From JBBSEZ01 sp038239195 (lineage in GTDB: Bacteria; Planctomycetota; Planctomycetia; Gemmatales; Gemmataceae), in contig JBBSEZ010000018.1 of NCBI GenBank assembly GCA_038239195.1, positions 1 through 44,216 on the forward strand: 44,216 nt of DNA, written 5' to 3'. The translations under genes were made by a program, and so were the position numbers. The notes beneath the pieces were generated by a model that had not been told where the DNA came from, made no database searches, and worked only from the letters and a program-made list of their open reading frames with translations. Shown here in pieces: positions 21,010 through 29,267 of the stretch (its first letter is position 1; every line of letters starts with the position of its first letter).

Positions 21010-23202
21010 ATGAAACGCTATTTGCTCGCATTCGGGTTGCTCTTGGTAGTCGCCAGCCTTGCCTCGGCGGACTACGTCGTCATCATCGTGCACCTCGGCA
21101 ACCCGCAGGGAAAGCAGGGCCCCAACCAGGGCGGCTTCCAGGTCGGGGGCGTCGGGGCCGTCGGCATGCCCAACCCGGGGGGCAACCTTGGAGCCCAGGT
21201 GGGCGTTCCTCCCGGCGGGATGGTCGGTGGGCCCGGGATGGTTGGCAGGCCGCCCGGGATGATCGGCGGTCCCGGGATGGTCGGCAGGCCGCCCGGGATG
21301 ATCGGCGGGCCTGGGATGGTCGGCGGGCCCGGGATGGCTGGCGGTCCCGGGATGGTCGGCAGGCCCGGGATGGTCGGCGGTCCCGGGATGGTCGGCAGGC
21401 CCGGGATGATCGGCGGGCCCGGGATGGTCGGCGGGCCCGGGATGGTCGGCGGTCCCGGGATGGTCGGCGGTCCCGGGATGGTCGGCGGGCAGGTGGGGAG
21501 GCCCGCCCCGGTGCCCGAGACGGACGTGGACGATCAAGACAACATCGTCGTCGTCGTCCTCGAGATCGAGCCGACCACCAAGGACTACATGACCAGGTTC
21601 GAGGGCAAGTCGATCAAGACGCCGCAAGGGCTGGTCAAGATCCCGGTCGGGCTCGAGGGCGGCCCCACCAAGATCAAAGTCCGGCACAAGTGGGGCCTGG
21701 TGGAGCTGCGGAAGAACACCCCCGTCACCGAGGTGATCTTCCTCAAAGAGAGCAACGGGAAGCCGCTGGCGACGGTCGCCCGGCGCTACAAGGCGAAGTA
21801 CGAGGAGGCGTTCAAGGAGAAGGCCCCTCCCTCCGCGGACGTCCTCAAACTGGCGGGCTGGGCCCTGGAGCACGGGCTGGTCGATGATTTCGCCAAGGTC
21901 ATGGACAAGTTGGCCGAGACCGACAAGACGAGCCCCGCGGTGATCGCCTATTTGAAGGTCAAGGGCGAACTGGCCCGCAAGCCGGCCGGCATGGGCGAGG
22001 CCGCCAAGGTCCGCGCCAAGTTGCTCGAGGGCTACAAGACGACCACCAGCGAGGCGCACCACTACGTGCTGCTGCACAACCAGGACAGCGACGAGCTGAG
22101 CGCGGTCAAGCCACACCTCGATCGCCTGGAGCAGAGCTTCCGCGGCTACTTCTACTGGTGGGCCCTGCGAGGCATCGCCTTGCCCGTGCCGCGCGACCGC
22201 CAGGTCGCGGCGCTGATCACGCCTCCCGTCAGCCTGCGCGTGGGCGGAGGGGCCCCCAAGGAAGACGACCGCGCTCGCCTGCGCCGGCACCTGACCACCA
22301 GCCAGCCCCTTGCGGACGGCTTCTTTGCGCGGCGCGAGTCCTTGCCGGTCTACTCGGGCAGGCGACTCGACAACCCCTACCGGTCGTTGAGCAGTGCCTT
22401 CGACCCGTTCCAGCAGCAGGGCTGGGGGCGCGAGGCCTTGGTGACCGGCAAGCCGAAAGCGGGCGTGGCGGCGGGCAAGCTGGAGAGGGAAGCGGAGGGC
22501 CCGCGCCTGCTGGCCGTGCTGCTCAAGGCGATGGAAGAAGAGTGGGAAGCGACCAGCATGAGCCACGAGACCAGCCGGCAAATGCTGTTCTCGACCGGGC
22601 TGTTGCCGCGCCACGTCGCCGTGCCGGAGTGGGTGCAGTTCGGCATGGGCAGCTTCTTCGAGACGCCCCTGCAAGCCCCCTGGGGCGGGCCGGGCGCGCC
22701 CAACGTCTACTGGCTGCCGCGCTTCCAGGAGATGCGCTCCAAGGGCAAGCTCGAGCGCGACTCCTATCAGGTGCTGAAGCGCGTCGTCACCGATGGCTAT
22801 TTCCATCAGGCCGCCAAGAAGGGCGCCAGCAACGCCGACCTGCGCAAGGCCCGCGCCACCGCCTGGTCGCTGACCTACTTCCTGGCCCAACGCGAGCTGC
22901 CCGGCCTACAGGCCTACTTCCGCGAGCTGTCCAAGATGCCGCGCGACATCGACCTGGACGACAAGGTGCTGCTGACCGCCTTCGCGCGGGCGTTCGGGTG
23001 CGTCAAGGCGGACAAGAGCATCGACGAGGCCGCGCTGCGCGACCTGGCACGGCGCTGGGACGGCTACGTCGCGCTCCTGAAACTGGAGGCGGACACCATG
23101 CACCAGGAGATCCGCAAGGCGTACTCCAAGATGAACCAACCTCCTGCCCCCGTCGTGGGCCCCATGGGCCCGGGTCGGGGCCCGGGCCGGCCCGGCGGGT
23201 GA
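21010..23202 (+). CDS. secreted PGMVGG-repeat protein with degenerate DUF1570-like peptidase domain
   Basis: A 730-residue exported protein. The ATG at 21010 has GAGGAGG upstream and opens a clear signal peptide (MKRYLLAFGLLLVVASLASA). Residues 75-160 are 14 copies of PGM(V/I/A)G(G/R). The rest is predicted globular and helical. Around residues 515-545 the text SHETSRQMLFSTG, then 'PEWVQFGMGSFFE', resembles the metal-binding region of DUF1570-type gluzincins, where HExxH is followed by W..EG. Here the second His is Arg (H519-E520-x-x-R523) and the downstream Glu is Phe, so peptidase activity is unlikely. It ends in a Pro/Gly-rich tail. A strong hairpin follows the stop. Confidence 0.75.
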   Translation: MKRYLLAFGLLLVVASLASADYVVIIVHLGNPQGKQGPNQGGFQVGGVGAVGMPNPGGNLGAQVGVPPGGMVGGPGMVGRPPGMIGGPGMVGRPPGMIGGPGMVGGPGMAGGPGMVGRPGMVGGPGMVGRPGMIGGPGMVGGPGMVGGPGMVGGPGMVGGQVGRPAPVPETDVDDQDNIVVVVLEIEPTTKDYMTRFEGKSIKTPQGLVKIPVGLEGGPTKIKVRHKWGLVELRKNTPVTEVIFLKESNGKPLATVARRYKAKYEEAFKEKAPPSADVLKLAGWALEHGLVDDFAKVMDKLAETDKTSPAVIAYLKVKGELARKPAGMGEAAKVRAKLLEGYKTTTSEAHHYVLLHNQDSDELSAVKPHLDRLEQSFRGYFYWWALRGIALPVPRDRQVAALITPPVSLRVGGGAPKEDDRARLRRHLTTSQPLADGFFARRESLPVYSGRRLDNPYRSLSSAFDPFQQQGWGREALVTGKPKAGVAAGKLEREAEGPRLLAVLLKAMEEEWEATSMSHETSRQMLFSTGLLPRHVAVPEWVQFGMGSFFETPLQAPWGGPGAPNVYWLPRFQEMRSKGKLERDSYQVLKRVVTDGYFHQAAKKGASNADLRKARATAWSLTYFLAQRELPGLQAYFRELSKMPRDIDLDDKVLLTAFARAFGCVKADKSIDEAALRDLARRWDGYVALLKLEADTMHQEIRKAYSKMNQPPAPVVGPMGPGRGPGRPGG
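21232..21489 (+). repeat. in-frame 18-bp tandem repeat (PGMVGG units)
   Basis: Fourteen units of about 18 bp (consensus CCCGGGATGGTCGGCGGG), with two extra Pro codons, lie near the N-terminus of the secreted protein. Units differ mainly in wobble bases and in V/I/A and G/R choices. The block is likely to change length by replication slippage. The period, in-frame coding and absence of spacers exclude a CRISPR array. Confidence 0.9.
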
Positions 23203-23232
23203 GCCCGGGGCCGAATCGGTTCGCGGGAAGCC

Positions 23233-23269
23233 GCCGGCCCACGCCCCCTCGTCGAGGGCGTGGGCCGGC
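23233..23269 (+). terminator. hairpin after the secreted repeat-protein gene
   Basis: A perfect 14-bp stem (23233-23246 with 23256-23269) and a 9-nt loop begin 31 bp past the stop codon. There is no T-tract, so it may work as a rho-assisted terminator or an mRNA 3'-end stabiliser. Confidence 0.5.
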
Positions 23270-23413
23270 CCCGTCCCGGGGCCTCCGTACCAGAGACAAC
23301 GGCGATCCATGAAATCCGGGTCGATGCGACCGCTCGACCCGGCGAATGGCCGTGCAGGTTCGGGAGGAAGGGCCAACGCCTCCCGCGCCAGGTGGATTGT
23401 GCCGAGAAAGCGC

Positions 23414-23442
23414 TTGACCCGCGAGGGGGCGGTTTCTAACAT
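23414..23442 (+). promoter_or_regulatory. candidate sigma70-type promoter of the STAS gene
   Basis: TTGACC (23414-23419), a 17-bp spacer, then TAACAT (23437-23442). The -35 matches 5 of 6 and the -10 4 of 6. The STAS gene begins ~120 bp downstream with a good ribosome site (AAGGAG, eight bases before ATG). Confidence 0.5.
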
Positions 23443-23568
23443 CAAAGAATTGCTCCCCGACATCTGTCGCGCCCCGCGGAAGCGCGAAGGAAACGCACCG
23501 GACGATTTCCGTGACCGACGCGCACGGGCCCTCGGGCGACCTTCCCCACCGCACCCAAGGAGTTTGTT

Positions 23569-23931
23569 ATGTCGTCGCAGCCTCGGCGCCGCCGCCTGGA
23601 GGTGGAGAACATCGGCGACGTCACCGTCGTCAACTTCCTGGACAAGAAGATCTTGGACGAGCAAAACATCCAGATCATCGGCGAGCAGCTGTTCAGCCTG
23701 GTCGATAACGAAGGCTGCCGCAAGGTGCTCCTGAATTTCGGCAACGTCGAATACCTGTCCAGCGCCGCCCTCGGCAAGCTCATCACGCTGAACAAAAAGC
23801 TCCAGCAGGCCGGCGGGCGGTTGGTGCTCTGCAACATCGACGCCCAGATTCACGAGGTCTTCGAGATCACCAAGCTCGATAAGTTCTTCAAGATCATCAA
23901 AGAGGAACAGGCCGCCCTGCAAGCGTTCTGA
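23569..23931 (+). CDS. STAS-domain anti-sigma factor antagonist
   Basis: A 120-residue single STAS domain of the SpoIIAA/RsbV kind. The strand VTVVNFLDKKILDEQNIQII and the diagnostic 'KVLLNFGNVEYLSSAALGKL' loop are present; the first Ser of YLSS is the usual phosphorylation site. In partner switching, the unphosphorylated protein binds an RsbW-like kinase and frees a sigma factor or other client. An RsbW-like ATPase is encoded 430 bp downstream on the same strand, a natural partner. No sigma factor lies nearby. Confidence 0.9.
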   Translation: MSSQPRRRRLEVENIGDVTVVNFLDKKILDEQNIQIIGEQLFSLVDNEGCRKVLLNFGNVEYLSSAALGKLITLNKKLQQAGGRLVLCNIDAQIHEVFEITKLDKFFKIIKEEQAALQAF

Positions 23932-24360
23932 GTTCCCGCGCTCGATCCTGCCTCCTCGGGCGAGTTGTTGGGAAGAGGGCGGCGGGCCTTTTCATCTTTC
24001 GCGGCCCCGCCCATGCTGTTAGGATAGGGAAATGGGGTGGTTGTTTCGCCCCGTCTCCGGTGCCTTTCCCCTGGCCCTGAAGGGCCTTCTCCTCCTGTCG
24101 CTCGCAAGGGCGCCGTTGGCGGCGCCCGCAACATCGTCTTGGAGGCGCCTTACCATCGCCCCGTATCGCATCCGCGGCTGTCCCGTCCTGCTCTTCTAGG
24201 TTCGCGGGGCGGACAGCGCCGGCCGTCGGACGACCTCCGCGACGAAGCGAGTCGTGCGACGCTTTCGGCCCGGGCGTGCTCTGTTCCCGGGCCTGTCGCT
24301 TCCCGGTGAGGAAGGCCTGTTCTTGGCCCGCCTTCGCCGTTCGTCAGGAGGCCCGGTCCC
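23932..24360. other. gene-free interval between STAS and RsbW-like genes
   Basis: About 430 bp with no convincing gene; short frames are compositionally poor. It contains a 7-bp GC hairpin (24108-24114 with 24121-24127). No clear promoter was found for the RsbW-like gene, so the pair may or may not be co-transcribed. Confidence 0.45.
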
Positions 24361-24834
24361 GTGCTCTTACCCGATCCGGATACGCTGAGCCCCCTGAGCG
24401 ATCGCGGCGGAAGCTCGTTCACGGACGTGAGCATCGCCAGCGACCCCGGCGAGGCGCGCCGCATCCAGGACGACGTCGAACGACTCCTCCAGGCCCGCTG
24501 CGCCAACGACCACGACGTCTTCAGCATTCGCCTGGCGCTCGAGGAGGCCCTGGTCAACGCCATCAAACACGGCAATCAACTCGACCGCGCCAAGAAAGTC
24601 CACGTCGCCTACCGCTTCCTGGCCGATCGCTTTGAAGTCCACATCACCGACGAAGGCCCGGGCTTCGACCCCAGCGACGTCCCCGACCCCACCGCCGTCG
24701 AAAATCTCGAGCGCCCCTGTGGTCGGGGCCTCATGCTCATGCGCCACTACATGAACGAGGTGGCCTACAGCAAGCGCGGCAACACCGTGTCCATGACCAA
24801 GGTCTTCCGGACCAACAACAACGGCAGGAAATAG
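24361..24834 (+). CDS. RsbW-like ATP-binding anti-sigma kinase
   Basis: A 157-residue GHKL ATPase of the RsbW/SpoIIAB (HATPase_c_2) type. The N-box is ALEEALVNAIKHGN, the G1 box is DEGPGFDPSDVP, and the G2-like box is GRGLMLMRHYMNEV. Such proteins phosphorylate STAS antagonists and hold sigma factors. The start is taken as GTG at 24361 because AGGAGG lies eight bases upstream and no ATG fits. The STAS gene upstream is the probable substrate. An inverted CGTAGCCCGTAG repeat follows the stop, before mutS. Confidence 0.88.
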   Translation: MLLPDPDTLSPLSDRGGSSFTDVSIASDPGEARRIQDDVERLLQARCANDHDVFSIRLALEEALVNAIKHGNQLDRAKKVHVAYRFLADRFEVHITDEGPGFDPSDVPDPTAVENLERPCGRGLMLMRHYMNEVAYSKRGNTVSMTKVFRTNNNGRK

Positions 24835-24843
24835 CCCTCGTTC

Positions 24844-24983
24844 GTCCGTAGCCCGTAGTCCGTAGCCCTTAGCCCGGAGCAAAGCCGGGGGCGGGCGGAC
24901 GCTTTCGCTTCGCGCGCGTAGAGTGAAGGCAGACAGCGAATGGTCTTTGCCAAGGACCAAGGACTACGGGCTACGGGCTAAGT
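24844..24983. repeat. dispersed CTACGGGCTA repeat block upstream of mutS
   Basis: The left part (24844-24875) carries tandem CGTAGCCCGTAG units. The right part (24944-24983) carries the complementary orientation and matches copy 1 at 2934-2972 (shared TCTTTGCCAAG then CTACGG units). The block ends two bases before the mutS ATG, leaving no room for a normal ribosome-binding site. Confidence 0.65.
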
Positions 24984-24984
24984 T

Positions 24985-27585
24985 ATGACCACGCCAATGA
25001 TGCAGCAGTACCGGGAGGCCAAGGAGCGCCATCCCGGGATGCTCCTCCTGTTCCGCGCCGGCGATTTCTACGAGCTCTTCTTCGACGACGCTGAGGTGGT
25101 CGCGCGCGTGCTTGGCCTGACGCTCACCAGCCGCGACAAGACCATCCCCATGGCGGGCTTCCCCCACCACTCCCTCGAAACGCACCTGCGCAAACTGCTG
25201 CGCTCGGGCCATCGCGTCGCGGTGTGCGATCAGGTCGAGGAGGCCTCGCAGGCCAAGGGCCGGCTCATCCGCCGCGAGGTCACGCGCGTCGTCACCCCGG
25301 GCACCCTCACCGAAGACGACCTCCTCGACCCGCGCCAGGCCAACCACCTCGTGGCGATCGCCCCAGCGAGTGGCCGCGGGGGGGCCGTCGGCGTGGCGTG
25401 GGCGGAGCTATCCACGGGGCTCTTCCAGGCGGCCGACGTTTCGCGCGACCGGCTCGGCGACGAGCTGACGCGGCTGGCGCCCTCGGAGTGCCTGGTCGGC
25501 GAGATGGCGGCACTGGCGGAGTGCGCCCCGCTTCTGGAGCGCCTCAAGGAGGCGATCCCTCACCTCACTGTATCGCCGCGCCCCGACTGGACGTTCGACC
25601 CCACCTCGGCGCGCGCGGCGCTGTTTCACCACTTCGGCGTCAGCACCCTGGCCGGCTTCGGCTTCGACGATCAACAACCGTGCCTGGCGGCGGCGGGGGC
25701 GCTGCTGCTCTACCTCCAGGAGACGCTCAAGGCCAGCCTGACGCACTTCGGAAGGCTGCGCCCCTACTCGGAGCAGCGCTTCCTCTTCCTCGACGAGGTG
25801 ACCCGGCGCAGCCTCGAGCTGACGCGCACCCTGCGCGACAACAGCCGAAACGGGTCGCTGTTGTCGGTGATGGACCGCACCGCGACGCCGATGGGCGCGC
25901 GGCTCTTGCAGGACTGGCTGCTCTCCCCGCTGGCGGACAAGGGGGCCATCGCGGCCCGCCTCGACGCCGTGGCCGAGTTGCTCGACGAACACGGGCTGCG
26001 CCAGGAGCTCCGGGCGGGGCTGTCCGAGGCGTTCGACCTCCAGCGGCTGACGGCCCGGGCGAGCACGGCGCGGGCCTCGCCGCGCGACCTGGCCGCGGTG
26101 GCGCGCACGCTGGCCCTGTTGCCGCGCATCAAGGCCAAGGCGACCGCCCGGCGCGCGCCCCTCCTGCGCGACCTCGAAACGCGCCTGGAATTGTGCCCCG
26201 ACCTGCGCGAGGCCCTCGAGTCGGCGCTCGCCGGCGAGTTGCCGCCCACGGCCCGGGAGGGCGGAGTGATCCGCCGCGGCTACGACCCCGGCCTCGACGA
26301 ACTGCACGCCATCACGACGAGCGGGAGGGAGTGGATCGCCAACTTCCAGAACGAAGAGGCCCGCCGCACGGGGATCGGGAGCCTGAAGGTCGGCTACAAC
26401 CAGGTGTTCGGCTACTACATCGAGATCACCAACGCGCACGCCTCGCGCATCCCCGCCGACTACCAGCGCAAGCAGACGCTCAAGAACGCCGAGCGCTACG
26501 TGACGCCCGAGCTCAAGGCCTACGAAGAGAAGGTGCTGACGGCGCAGGAGAAGATCAACCAGCGCGAATACGAACTGTTCGTCGCCCTGCGCGAGCGCGT
26601 GGCGGAGCAGGCGCTGCGGCTGCTCCAGACGGCCGAGGTGCTGGCGACGCTCGACGTGCTGGCGTCGCTGGCGGAGTTGGCCGCCGAGCGCGGCTACTGC
26701 CGGCCGGAGCTTTCGGACGAGGCGACCCTCGACGTCGAGGACGGCCGGCACCCCGTGCTCGACCAGGCGCTCCCGCCGGGGACGTTCGTGCCCAACGACG
26801 TGGCGATGGGGCCGCAGGAAGGCACGGTTTTGCTCATTACCGGGCCCAACATGGGCGGGAAATCCGTTTTCATCCGCCAGGTGGCCCTCCTGACCTTGAT
26901 GGCGCAGGTCGGCAGCTTCGTCCCGGCGAAGAAGGCGCGGGTGGGCCTGGCCGACCGCATCTTCACGCGCGTCGGCGCCAGCGACGAGCTGAGCCGGGCG
27001 CAGAGCACGTTCATGGTGGAGATGACGGAGGCGGCCAACATTCTGAACAACGCCACGGCGCGCAGCCTGGTGATCCTGGACGAGATCGGCCGGGGCACGA
27101 GCACCTACGACGGGGTGTCGCTGGCGTGGGGCATCACCGAGTATTTGCACGACACGATCGGGGCGCGGACGCTGTTCGCGACGCACTACCACGAGCTGTC
27201 GCAACTGGACGAGCGGCTGGCGGGGCTGCGCAACTACAACGTGCTGGTCCACGAGGCGCCCGACGGCATCGTGTTCCTGCACAAGATCGCGGCGGGAAGC
27301 GCCGACAAGAGCTATGGCATCCACGTGGCGCAAAGGGCGGGGGTGCCGGCGTCGGTCCTGGAGCGGGCGCGGGAGGTGCTGGCGGAGCTGGAGCGACACC
27401 ACCTGGAGACGGCGGAGCGGCCGGGGGCGAAGATCCGCCGGCCGCGGATCGTGCAGGCGAGCCTGTTCGCGCGGTCGGACGACCCGGTGATCGAGGCGGT
27501 GCGCGAGGTGGACGTGGGGGCGCTGACGCCGGAGGAGGTGGTGGCCGAGGTGAGGCGGTGGCAGCGGGAGCTGCGCGGGGGGTGA
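24985..27585 (+). CDS. mutS: DNA mismatch repair protein MutS
   Basis: An 866-residue MutS of full family length. The N-terminal mismatch-recognition motif F28-Y-E30 is within RAGDFYELFF. The connector, core and clamp domains follow. The ATPase has Walker A GPNMGGKSVFIRQ (from residue 620), the STFMVEMTEAANIL signature, Walker B LVILDEIGRGTSTYDG, and the FATHYHEL motif. The C-terminal 'GSADKSYGIHVAQRAGVP' is typical. No mutL is in the window. The usual TPMMQQY opening confirms the start, although no clear Shine-Dalgarno is seen because a dispersed repeat abuts the ATG. Confidence 0.97.
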   Translation: MTTPMMQQYREAKERHPGMLLLFRAGDFYELFFDDAEVVARVLGLTLTSRDKTIPMAGFPHHSLETHLRKLLRSGHRVAVCDQVEEASQAKGRLIRREVTRVVTPGTLTEDDLLDPRQANHLVAIAPASGRGGAVGVAWAELSTGLFQAADVSRDRLGDELTRLAPSECLVGEMAALAECAPLLERLKEAIPHLTVSPRPDWTFDPTSARAALFHHFGVSTLAGFGFDDQQPCLAAAGALLLYLQETLKASLTHFGRLRPYSEQRFLFLDEVTRRSLELTRTLRDNSRNGSLLSVMDRTATPMGARLLQDWLLSPLADKGAIAARLDAVAELLDEHGLRQELRAGLSEAFDLQRLTARASTARASPRDLAAVARTLALLPRIKAKATARRAPLLRDLETRLELCPDLREALESALAGELPPTAREGGVIRRGYDPGLDELHAITTSGREWIANFQNEEARRTGIGSLKVGYNQVFGYYIEITNAHASRIPADYQRKQTLKNAERYVTPELKAYEEKVLTAQEKINQREYELFVALRERVAEQALRLLQTAEVLATLDVLASLAELAAERGYCRPELSDEATLDVEDGRHPVLDQALPPGTFVPNDVAMGPQEGTVLLITGPNMGGKSVFIRQVALLTLMAQVGSFVPAKKARVGLADRIFTRVGASDELSRAQSTFMVEMTEAANILNNATARSLVILDEIGRGTSTYDGVSLAWGITEYLHDTIGARTLFATHYHELSQLDERLAGLRNYNVLVHEAPDGIVFLHKIAAGSADKSYGIHVAQRAGVPASVLERAREVLAELERHHLETAERPGAKIRRPRIVQASLFARSDDPVIEAVREVDVGALTPEEVVAEVRRWQRELRGG

Positions 27586-27714
27586 CTACCAGGCTGGTTC
27601 CGGCTCGCGGCGCGAGGTATTCTGGCCGGATTGAGCGGGCGAACCGCGTGGGCCGGGCCACTGTCCGAAGGGAGGGCCCTTGCCCCGCCTGGCCTTCATC
27701 CCGGAGCGCGCCCC

Positions 27715-29190
27715 ATGCTGGAAGATGCCTTCCTCGCGAACATCCTCGAAAGCCCCGACGACGACCTGCCGCGCCTGGCCTACGCCGACTGCCTGATGGA
27801 GCGCGGCGACGATGCCAGCTGCGCTCGCGGCGAGCTGATCCAGGTCCAGTGTCAGATCGCCCGCCGCGCCTCGGGCACGCCCGGCGACTGGGCCGCCCCG
27901 CTCGCCAGCCTCAAGGCCCGCGAGAAGGCGGTGCTCGACGCCCACGGCGACCGCTGGTCTTCCGCCGTCCGCCAACACTGCGTCGGGTGCGAGTTCCGGC
28001 GCGGCTTCATCGAGCTCGTCGCCCTCGCCTGCGACAACTTCCTCTGGCACGCAGGCGAGTTGTTCCGCCTGGCGCCCATCCAGCGCGTGCGCTTCCTATC
28101 CGCGCCCACCCAGGAGCTGGCCGCCTCGCCCTTCCTCGCCCGCCTCACGGAGATCGGCTTCCCGCGCGTCTACATCGGCGACGCCGGCCTGAGCCTCCTC
28201 CTTTCCTCCCCGCATCTGACGCGGCTGACGGCGCTCGACTTGCCCTCGTGCCGGATCAGCAACGGCGGCGTGCGCGCCCTGGCCGAGTCGCCCGTGCTGG
28301 CGCAACTGACGAGCCTGAACCTGTCGGGCAACTTCTTCAACATGGACGGCCTGCGGCTGCTCTACGGCTCGCCGCACTGGGGCGGACTGAATCAACTCGC
28401 GCTGAGCGGCAACCCCTACCTCGACGCGCAGACGGTGCAGTTCCTGGCGGAGTCGCTCAAGGGCAGCCCCGACCCCAAGGTCCTGCGCTCGCTCTTGCAG
28501 ATGTCGTCGCGCGAGGAGCGCGAGTACAGCAGCCCCGAGGTGCGCGAACTGGGCCGCCGCGCCGACAGCTCCGACGAGCCGGCTCGGGTACTGGGCGAGG
28601 GACTGCGCGCCTCGCACCGCAAGCTGCGCTCCGCGGCGGCGCAGATGCTCGCGCAGCTCGGCCCGGAGGCCCTGCCGAGCGTCCCCCTGCTGGTGCAGCG
28701 CCTCTTCGAGAGCAACCGCCTGGTGCGCGACCACGCCGCCCCCGCCCTGGGCCGGTTGCTGCCCACGCTCCCGAAGGAAGCGCAGCAGTGGCTATGCCTG
28801 CTGGCCAACCCGCAACTGCCGCCGCTGGCCAACCTGCGCACCGCCCTCAGCGCGACCAGTTTGCCGCCGAAGGTGCGCGAGGAGCTCGCCGCCATCTGCG
28901 CCCGGCGCATCGCCTGGCGCCGGCACATCGCCGACGGCCAGAGCGGGCCGGCGCCGGCGCCCGACCTGGCCACAGTCGATGTGTCCTCGCGGTCGGTCCT
29001 GCGCATGGTCGGCACGCTTGCCGTGATGGCCGAGCAGCACGCGCTGCGCGACGTCCCTCGGCGCGACGTCCGGCGGGACCAAGCGCAGGTGGCCCGGGAC
29101 AAGGAACACGCCTGGCTGCTGGCGCGGCTGTGCGAGCTGTTGATGCCGGCAGCGCCGAGGCCCGAGCCGAAGCCGGCGCGCAAGCGCTGA
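27715..29190 (+). CDS. TIGR02996-type protein with leucine-rich and HEAT-like repeats
   Basis: A 491-residue protein from the ATG at 27715. The first ~50 residues, LEDAFLANILESPDDDLPRL then AYADCLMERGD, are the TIGR02996 repeat-companion domain, found almost only in Gemmata-like planctomycetes. Leucine-rich units follow (about 140-260: 'LTALDLPSCRISNGGVRALA' and 'LTSLNLSGNFFNMDGLRLL'), then HEAT-like helical units (about 300-420). These suggest a protein-interaction role. The C-terminus is basic. No signal peptide or catalytic motif is seen, so specific function is unknown. Confidence 0.85.
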   Translation: MLEDAFLANILESPDDDLPRLAYADCLMERGDDASCARGELIQVQCQIARRASGTPGDWAAPLASLKAREKAVLDAHGDRWSSAVRQHCVGCEFRRGFIELVALACDNFLWHAGELFRLAPIQRVRFLSAPTQELAASPFLARLTEIGFPRVYIGDAGLSLLLSSPHLTRLTALDLPSCRISNGGVRALAESPVLAQLTSLNLSGNFFNMDGLRLLYGSPHWGGLNQLALSGNPYLDAQTVQFLAESLKGSPDPKVLRSLLQMSSREEREYSSPEVRELGRRADSSDEPARVLGEGLRASHRKLRSAAAQMLAQLGPEALPSVPLLVQRLFESNRLVRDHAAPALGRLLPTLPKEAQQWLCLLANPQLPPLANLRTALSATSLPPKVREELAAICARRIAWRRHIADGQSGPAPAPDLATVDVSSRSVLRMVGTLAVMAEQHALRDVPRRDVRRDQAQVARDKEHAWLLARLCELLMPAAPRPEPKPARKR

Positions 29191-29194
29191 GCTC

Positions 29195-29254
29195 GTGGCG
29201 ACAAGCGTCCTCGCTTGTCGGCCGAAAACGACAAGCGAAGACGCTTGTCGCTAC
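29195..29254. repeat. palindromic repeat between convergent genes
   Basis: The arms 29195-29220 and 29229-29254 (26 nt, two mismatches) surround an 8-nt loop; each arm itself contains GACAAGCG/CGCTTGTC. It fills the gap between the LRR gene and the convergent propeller gene. It probably forms a strong hairpin in transcripts of both strands and could serve as a bidirectional terminator. Confidence 0.75.
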
Positions 29255-29267
29255 GAAGGATCGCACG

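Larger units (their letters stand above)
23203..23568. other. gene-free interval between the secreted repeat protein and the STAS gene
   Basis: This ~366-bp gap contains a hairpin terminator candidate (23233-23269) for the upstream gene and a promoter candidate (23414-23442) for the STAS gene. Open frames in between have no recognisable protein character. Confidence 0.5.

Noticed and set aside
21232..21489. CRISPR array
   Set aside because: The repeats are contiguous 18-bp in-frame coding units without spacers and with no cas genes nearby.
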